Of a DNA stretch of 32,253 nt, positions 27,728 through 32,253 are shown one piece after another. The DNA comes from Tetragenococcus muriaticus DSM 15685. GTDB taxonomy: Bacteria > Bacillota > Bacilli > Lactobacillales > Enterococcaceae. Below the pieces are notes generated by a model, which was not told the DNA's origin, did not search any database, and saw only the letters and a list, made by a program, of their open reading frames with translations. The translations under genes and the position numbers were made by a program. The stretch is taken from assembly GCF_000423785.1 (NCBI RefSeq), contig NZ_AUIQ01000018.1:1-32253 (forward strand), read 5' to 3'. The first letter of the stretch is position 1, and each line of letters opens with the position of its first letter.

Positions 27728-29179
27728 CTATAACCACTCTTTAAGCTTATAACGCATAAGTTTGTTGGAAGCATTTCTGGGCAGCTCTTCAACAAAATGA
27801 ACCTCTTTAGGAACTTTATAAGAAGCTAGTCGTTCTCTCACATAGGTCTGCACTGCTTCTTCATCCAGCGCATTTTGAGCTTCTTTTACAACAAAAGCTA
27901 CCGGCACCTCGCCCCATTTATCATCTGGCTTGTCTGTTACGCCAACTTCTTGAACGTTAGTAAGCTCAGTGATTACACTTTCGACTTCAGAAGGATAAAT
28001 ATTTTCACCACCTGAAATGATCAAATCATGCCGACGGTCGACGACATACAAAAATCCTTCCTCATCAAGGTAACCTAGATCACCTGTCTTCAACCAGCCC
28101 CCTTGAAAAGCTTTTTGGTCAGCGTCGGTATTGTTGAAATAACCTTTTGTTACCATCGGCCCTTTAACATAAATTTCGCCAACACCTTGAGAAGATGGCG
28201 TATTAATTTGTAATTGTGCTGGAACTAAAGGCTTACCCGCTGAACCTATTTTACGTAGCGCATCCTGTGGACTCAGCGTCACGATTTGCGAAGAAGTTTC
28301 CGTTAAACCGTAAGATTGAAAGACGGGTACACTCTTTTTTTGGGCTTGTTCAAGCATCGGTTTAGGCGCCGGCCCGCCTCCTAGTAACACACATCGCAAT
28401 TGTTCAGGATAGCTTTCATTATCCAACTTTTCTAACAAACGTTGCAGCATAACCGTCACGACTGAGATCATAGTAATATTATTATTCATCAACGCATCGT
28501 GAACTTTTTCTGGTTCAAAGGATTCCATCAAATAAACAGGCATGCCATAAATCACGCTTTTAAATAAAATAGACAAGCCGCTAACATGGAATAACGGCAA
28601 TACAGCTAACCACTTGTCTTGGGGAGATATCCCCAAGTTAAGCGCTGAGCCGATCGCACTCCACCAATGATTTCCATAAGTGTGGACCACGCCTTTAGGA
28701 AAACCCGTAGTGCCCGAGGTATAAATGATGGTGAAAGGATCGTTTAATGTCAATTCATTTTGTAAAGCAACTTCTTTTTCAGGCAATTGCTGCAGTTGAG
28801 AAATTGTCTTTTTCTGAGCGACCTCGAGTTCTTCCTTTTCATAATTCAATTGGTCCGAAGTCACTAATAAATTCACCTTAGCATCATCAATCTGAAATTG
28901 TAATTCATTTGAGCTTAAGCGCGTATTTAGTAAAACAACTACAGCCCCAAGATAACTTAAGGCATGAATGGTAATCACCATATGGACATCATTTTGAGAT
29001 AATAGAGCCACATGACTACCTTTAGCAACGCCTAAGCTAGCTAATCGCCTAGCCATCGATTGACTGGCTTGATAGAGCTCTTGGAAAGTCAACTTTTCTT
29101 TTTCATTATATTCCAGTGCTATTTGGTCAGGTTTCAAATCTGCCTGTTTAGTTAACCAATGGGAAATTACTTCACTCAT
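27728..29179 (-). CDS. menE: o-Succinylbenzoate-CoA ligase
   Basis: This 483-residue acyl-CoA ligase of the AMP-forming family has the phosphate loop YTSGTTGFPKGVVHTYGN (153-170), YGLTETSSQIVTLSP, the adenylate block LKTGDLGYLDEEGFLYVVDR and a C-terminal Lys473 in PRNASNKLMRYKL. Length and the neighbouring menB identify it as MenE, which activates o-succinylbenzoate with CoA and ATP in menaquinone synthesis. It lies 91 bases after menB on the same strand, with a strong hairpin between, so its expression may be lower than that of menB. The start ATG has AGGAAGTGAG upstream. Confidence 0.92.
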   Translation of the reverse strand: MSEVISHWLTKQADLKPDQIALEYNEKEKLTFQELYQASQSMARRLASLGVAKGSHVALLSQNDVHMVITIHALSYLGAVVVLLNTRLSSNELQFQIDDAKVNLLVTSDQLNYEKEELEVAQKKTISQLQQLPEKEVALQNELTLNDPFTIIYTSGTTGFPKGVVHTYGNHWWSAIGSALNLGISPQDKWLAVLPLFHVSGLSILFKSVIYGMPVYLMESFEPEKVHDALMNNNITMISVVTVMLQRLLEKLDNESYPEQLRCVLLGGGPAPKPMLEQAQKKSVPVFQSYGLTETSSQIVTLSPQDALRKIGSAGKPLVPAQLQINTPSSQGVGEIYVKGPMVTKGYFNNTDADQKAFQGGWLKTGDLGYLDEEGFLYVVDRRHDLIISGGENIYPSEVESVITELTNVQEVGVTDKPDDKWGEVPVAFVVKEAQNALDEEAVQTYVRERLASYKVPKEVHFVEELPRNASNKLMRYKLKEWL

Positions 29180-29220
29180 TATTCAAAACTCACTTCCTCG
29201 ATACATTTATAAATAACAAA

Positions 29221-29258
29221 ATATAGCAACTTTTGACATGAAACAAAAGTTGCTATAT
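29221..29258 (-). terminator. Perfect hairpin between menB and menE
   Basis: A 15-bp perfect stem, ATATAGCAACTTTTG (29221-29235) with its complement at 29244-29258, has an 8-base loop. On the minus strand a T-rich but broken run follows. It is probably a partial terminator, or a hairpin that protects the menB message end, inside the operon. Confidence 0.7.
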
Positions 29259-29270
29259 CAATAACCTTTA

Positions 29271-30089
29271 TTAAGGAAAACGTGGGAACTGATCAAAGTC
29301 CGGCTTTCTTTTTTCCTTAAAAGCGTCACGACCTTCTTTGGCTTCATCGGTCGTATAATATAAGAGGGTTTCATTGCCGCCCATTTGTTGTAGACCAGCC
29401 AATCCATCTGTAGCAGCGTTAAATGATGCTTTCAAAAAGCGTAGCGCGGTTGGTGATTTTTCCAAAATTTCACGGCACCATTGCAAGGTTTCTGCTTCTA
29501 ATTGATCCAATGGCACTACTTTATTTACTAACCCCATATCATAAGCTTCTTTTGCATCATATTGACGACATAAATACCACATTTCGCGTGCACGTTTTTG
29601 TCCGATCATTTCTGCCAACAAGCCAGCACCATAGCCAGAGTCAAAACTACCGACTTTCGGGCCCGTTTGTCCAAAAATAGCATTATCAGCGGCAATTGTT
29701 AAATCACAAACGACATGTAATACATGACCGCCTCCAATCGCATAACCTGCGACCATCGCAATCACTGGCTTAGGAATATTACGAATCAATCGTTGTAAGT
29801 CTAGGACATTTAGACGTGGTACTTGGTCTTTACCGACGTAACCACCGTTTCCTCGAACAGTCTGATCACCACCAGAACTAAAGGCTTTTTCTCCAGCTCC
29901 AGTCAAAATAATCACACCAACAGATGAGTCATCTCTAGCATCTGCAAAAGCATCGATCATTTCATTTACTGTCAATGGCGTGAATGCGTTACGTTTTTCT
30001 GGGCGGTTCATCGTAACCTTAGCCACCCCATTATATTTTTCATAAGTAATTTCCTCATAGTCTGTTACTTTTTCCCAAGCGACTTTCAT
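29271..30089 (-). CDS. menB: 1,4-Dihydroxy-2-naphthoyl-CoA synthase
   Basis: This 272-residue crotonase-fold enzyme cyclises o-succinylbenzoyl-CoA to DHNA-CoA. The MenB hallmarks are present: [13 protein letters not shown] (68-80), [20 protein letters not shown] (114-133) and [16 protein letters not shown] (139-154). Length is typical. GAGGAGG stands just before the ATG at 30089. It is the first gene of a menB-menE transcript, divergent from a thioesterase that would use its product. Confidence 0.95.
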   Translation of the reverse strand: MKVAWEKVTDYEEITYEKYNGVAKVTMNRPEKRNAFTPLTVNEMIDAFADARDDSSVGVIILTGAGEKAFSSGGDQTVRGNGGYVGKDQVPRLNVLDLQRLIRNIPKPVIAMVAGYAIGGGHVLHVVCDLTIAADNAIFGQTGPKVGSFDSGYGAGLLAEMIGQKRAREMWYLCRQYDAKEAYDMGLVNKVVPLDQLEAETLQWCREILEKSPTALRFLKASFNAATDGLAGLQQMGGNETLLYYTTDEAKEGRDAFKEKRKPDFDQFPRFP

Positions 30090-30171
30090 TCATGATTCCT
30101 CCTCATTTTCTATCGATATTTCAAATATTTAGAAAGAAAACTTTCATTATTTTAAAAGTCATCTTGGGTAT

Positions 30172-30200
30172 AATTTAGTACTTTTTCTTTGTTTTCTCAA
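30172..30200 (-). promoter_or_regulatory. Probable menB promoter
   Basis: Minus strand: TTGAGA (30195-30200) and TAAATT (30172-30177), 17 bases apart, about 80 bases before the menB start. Confidence 0.5.
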
Positions 30201-30261
30201 GAGAAAGCGTTTGAAGGTGAACTTTCTTACGGATTAAATTTTACAGGGAGTAAAGTGAAAA

Positions 30262-30290
30262 TTGACACTACGCTTTTCTTTCCATAAACT
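30262..30290 (+). promoter_or_regulatory. Promoter of the thioesterase gene
   Basis: A perfect TTGACA (30262-30267) and TAAACT (30285-30290) are 17 bases apart, followed by GCAGGAGG (30321-30328). Confidence 0.7.
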
Positions 30291-30337
30291 AAAAGTGATC
30301 GATTTTATTAAATTTAACATGCAGGAGGTTTAGCCAA

Positions 30338-30712
30338 TTGGAAAATACATTAATGGACGCGCTTGGTATGGAAGTTGTTTCCGCAGAAAAAGAAAGTGTC
30401 GTCATGACCATGCCAGTAGATCATCGTACCCGTCAGCCAGCTCAATATTTGCATGGCGGCGCCAGCGCTGCTCTGGCAGAAACAGCAGCAAGTATCGGTG
30501 CCTCCGCAAATATCGACTCTAACAAGGAAACTATTTTTGGCATAGAAATCAACGCGAATCATATCAAAAGCAAAACCGACGGAACCGTCACGGCCAAAGC
30601 AACGCCGCTCCATATTGGACGCAAGACTATGGTCTGGCAAATAAATATAACCGACGAAAAAGACCAACTTATTTGTGCCGCTAGATGTACGCTGGGTGTA
30701 GTTGCAAAATAA
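30338..30712 (+). CDS. menI: Hotdog-fold thioesterase, probable DHNA-CoA hydrolase
   Basis: This 124-residue hotdog thioesterase of the PaaI/YbgC-like class has the active-site segment LHGGASAALAETAAS (38-52, with catalytic Glu48) and the strand FGIEINANHIKS. Start is TTG at 30338, chosen because GCAGGAGG lies 9 bases upstream; the next ATG (codon 6) is too far away. Position directly divergent from menB-menE suggests it releases DHNA from DHNA-CoA, the MenI step. General acyl-CoA thioesterase activity is the alternative, so the symbol is an inference from context. Confidence 0.82.
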   Translation: MENTLMDALGMEVVSAEKESVVMTMPVDHRTRQPAQYLHGGASAALAETAASIGASANIDSNKETIFGIEINANHIKSKTDGTVTAKATPLHIGRKTMVWQINITDEKDQLICAARCTLGVVAK

Positions 30713-30826
30713 GGATGAGTAAGAAAATGTGATAAAATATTTTACCAATTTATTTGCATTACATACAATTTTTTATATAGTAATTTTGCAAGAGATGATT
30801 CATTTCTATGAAAATAAGCTCTCGGC

Positions 30827-30873
30827 AAAAAGACGTCAATTTCCATGTCTATGGAGCAATTGACGCCTTTTTT
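30827..30873 (+). terminator. Terminator downstream of the thioesterase gene
   Basis: CGTCAATT (30834-30841) pairs with AATTGACG (30858-30865), with inner CCAT/ATGG, then a T-run; an A-run on the left allows use from the other side too. It lies 115 bases after the stop, and the gap between holds no gene I can support. Confidence 0.8.
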
Positions 30874-30978
30874 CTCAAAATTCCCAGTTATTATAAAATC
30901 GTAAGCTAAGAATAATCTACAATAATGCGAAGTAACTGGATTATTCATTCAAGTCTGTACTCAACGAAACACACTATT

Positions 30979-31233
30979 TCATAATCGAAAACCTTCTTTA
31001 GCTGCTTCAATATCAATACCCCCATTAGTTTCTGCTTCTTTCAATCTTTCAACAATTTCCAAACTTGCTTTTAATTTATCATAATCTGTAATATCTATGA
31101 CTGCATATTTCCCCTTGCCATTCTCTGTCAAAAAAACAGGTTGTTCATTCGTCACTTCTTGTAAGACTTGGCTATAATTTCGTAAATCAGAAATCGGTCT
31201 GATATTCTTCTTGACCACGCTCCCTTGTAGCAT
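30979..31233 (-). CDS. Phd/YefM-family antitoxin, no toxin partner seen
   Basis: This protein of up to 84 residues has the Phd/YefM core NIRPISDLRNYSQVLQEV (10-27), EQPVFLTENGKGKYAVIDI and DYDKLKASLEIVERLKEA. Antitoxins of this family bind DNA through the N-terminus and neutralise a RelE/YoeB-like or Fic/Doc toxin through the C-terminus. Start is uncertain: ATG 31233 has no ribosome site and directly follows a TACAAT box, while a GTG at 31218 begins where family members usually start but is only 1-2 bases from GGGAG. Normally the toxin gene overlaps or directly follows; here about 100 bases follow and then a terminator, with no toxin frame. It may be an orphan or may control something else. 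Confidence 0.8.
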   Translation of the reverse strand: MLQGSVVKKNIRPISDLRNYSQVLQEVTNEQPVFLTENGKGKYAVIDITDYDKLKASLEIVERLKEAETNGGIDIEAAKEGFRL

Positions 31234-31301
31234 ATTGTACTATGTTTTATGGATTATTTGCAGCTAGAATAGGCCTCGCATACCTTCTACCCCACAAAAA
31301 C

Positions 31302-31358
31302 CAAAATAGTACATTAACATTGGTTGACTTTTTAAATAAAAAGGTCTACACTATTTTG
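31302..31358 (+). promoter_or_regulatory. Promoter and flanking inverted repeat before the ribokinase gene
   Basis: TTGACT (31324-31329) and TACACT (31347-31352) are 17 bases apart. A 9-bp inverted repeat, CAAAATAGT (31302-31310) and ACTATTTTG (31350-31358), brackets the promoter, its right arm overlapping the -10 box. This fits repression by a dimeric or looping regulator. Confidence 0.6.
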
Positions 31359-31397
31359 CGGATTGATTAAGGGAAGTTTATTAAAAATTTCCTTTTC

Positions 31398-31412
31398 ATG
31401 TAAGCGTTTCTT
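31398..31412 (+). promoter_or_regulatory. cre-like site before the ribokinase gene
   Basis: ATGTAAGCGTTTCTT matches the CcpA consensus WTGNAANCGNWNNCW at every defined place except the C at position 14. It lies about 45 bases after the -10 box, a position where CcpA blocks elongation, so catabolite repression of ribose use is likely. Confidence 0.65.
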
Positions 31413-31443
31413 AAAAATAATAATTGAAAGTGAGGGCTTTAAA

Positions 31444-32253
31444 ATGAATAAAGTCACGATTGTAGGAAGTATTAATTTGGATACGAATTTGCGTGTTCAG
31501 CGAATGGTGAAACCTGGAGAAACTATTCATGGAAAAGAACACTATACAGCAGCTGGCGGTAAAGGAGCAAACCAAGCGGTAGCAGCGGCAAGAGCGGAAA
31601 GCGACACGCGTTTTATCGGAGCAGTAGGAAATGATGCTGCCGGAGAAGAGATGCTTGATTTGTTAAAAGAAGAAAATATCGACGTTTCTAAAGTTGAAAT
31701 AATTGAAAATGAAGCAACTGGGCAATCTTTTATCACAATTGATGATAATGGTGAAAATGCTATTACATTTTTTGCTGGGGCAAACTATGCTTTTGGACCA
31801 GAAGAAGTTGCAAAAGGTAGTACGTTAATCGAAACGAGTGATTTTGTTATTGCTCAACTGGAAACGCCTATCGAAGCAACAATCAAAGCTTTTGAAATTG
31901 CGCGAAAAGCAAATGTTAAAACCATTCTAAATCCAGCGCCAGGGGAAAGTGATCTTCCTCAAGAATTGTTACAAGTAACTGATATTATTGTTCCCAACGA
32001 AACAGAAGCAGAGACAATCACTGGGATTCATGTCAAAGATGAAACTTCAGCTAAAGAAGCCGCAGAAAAATTTCACGAGCTGGGTATTGAAGTTGTCATC
32101 ATTACTTTTGGCGCGCAAGGTACTTTCTACGACTATAATGGCTATAACGAATTAGTCCCAGCCTTTAAAGAAAAAGCTGTCGATACAACTGCAGCCGGAG
32201 ATACTTTCATTGGTACCATGAGCAGTGTATTAAAAACAGATTTTTCTAATCTA
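31444..32253 (+). CDS. rbsK: Ribokinase, 3' end outside window
   Basis: The first 270 codons of a PfkB-family sugar kinase are present; the frame is still open at the window edge (full length is usually 300-310). The N-terminus KVTIVGSINLDTNLRV, the ribose-binding AAGGKGANQAVAAAR (about 37-51) and the ATP/anion-hole block DTTAAGDTFIG with catalytic Asp253 identify ribokinase, which phosphorylates ribose in the cytoplasm. GAGGG precedes the ATG at 31444. As first gene after a regulated promoter it probably leads a ribose operon that continues beyond the window. Confidence 0.92.
   Translation, partial: MNKVTIVGSINLDTNLRVQRMVKPGETIHGKEHYTAAGGKGANQAVAAARAESDTRFIGAVGNDAAGEEMLDLLKEENIDVSKVEIIENEATGQSFITIDDNGENAITFFAGANYAFGPEEVAKGSTLIETSDFVIAQLETPIEATIKAFEIARKANVKTILNPAPGESDLPQELLQVTDIIVPNETEAETITGIHVKDETSAKEAAEKFHELGIEVVIITFGAQGTFYDYNGYNELVPAFKEKAVDTTAAGDTFIGTMSSVLKTDFSNL

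Noticed and set aside
30199-30215. A second cre-like site (AGAAAGCGTTTGAAG) near the menB promoter
   Set aside because: It lacks the T of the TG pair and the closing C, so the match to the CcpA consensus is too weak.
30742-30948. A 68-codon minus-strand frame downstream of the Phd-like antitoxin, considered as its toxin
   Set aside because: It contains the terminator hairpin, lacks RelE/YoeB or Doc motifs and has no ribosome site.

Overview
The window is a chromosomal stretch of a low-GC Gram-positive coccus. The gene set best fits an Enterococcaceae relative, most likely Tetragenococcus or Enterococcus: IS30-type transposase, bgl PTS operon, DHNA-synthesis genes, C30 carotenoid genes crtN/crtM, a PucR-controlled hydantoinase-like operon and a Phd antitoxin. 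The very acidic secreted GH3 lipoprotein and a large multi-repeat mechanosensitive-type membrane protein would suit a salt-adapted species. The genus is inferred, not shown.

Layout: (1) 1-760, 3' part of an IS30-family element with a structured tail. (2) 851-2083, a four-repeat mechanosensitive-channel-like protein. (3) 2199-8498, an operon of HyuA-like protein, DUF917 protein and NCS1 permease, with its own PucR-type regulator, bracketed by two near-identical arrays of 41-bp palindromic repeats (A and B). (4) 8572-12991, tRNA-dihydrouridine synthase, then a SNF2 helicase plus SWIM zinc-finger pair. (5) 12992-13757, no intact gene: a gamma-glutamyltransferase C-terminal remnant and a third array (C), again with a 41-bp period but unrelated sequence. 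(6) 13758-17999, a GntR/UTRA regulator divergent from a beta-glucoside PTS and a 6-phospho-beta-glucosidase. (7) 18056-23353, VanZ-family protein, an FMN/FAD reductase-like flavoprotein and a GH3 lipoprotein, with a decayed antitoxin gene start between the last two. (8) 23645-26602, crtN (one in-frame stop), crtM and a TetR regulator, with a 22-bp palindrome ahead of crtN. (9) 26746-30712, a doubly broken PAP2 phosphatase, then menE and menB divergent from a hotdog thioesterase, which together cover OSB to DHNA. (10) 30979-32253, an antitoxin without visible toxin and the start of a ribokinase gene with promoter, flanking inverted repeat and cre-like site.

Two themes stand out. First, three intergenic arrays share a strict 41-bp period of 8-bp inverted arms; arrays A and B differ from each other by a whole 41-bp unit, and array C uses different arm sequences in almost the same geometry. 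I do not recognise this repeat class, and it is the best candidate here for something undescribed. Second, gene decay is frequent: crtN, the PAP2 gene, ggt and one antitoxin gene are all broken or reduced to fragments.
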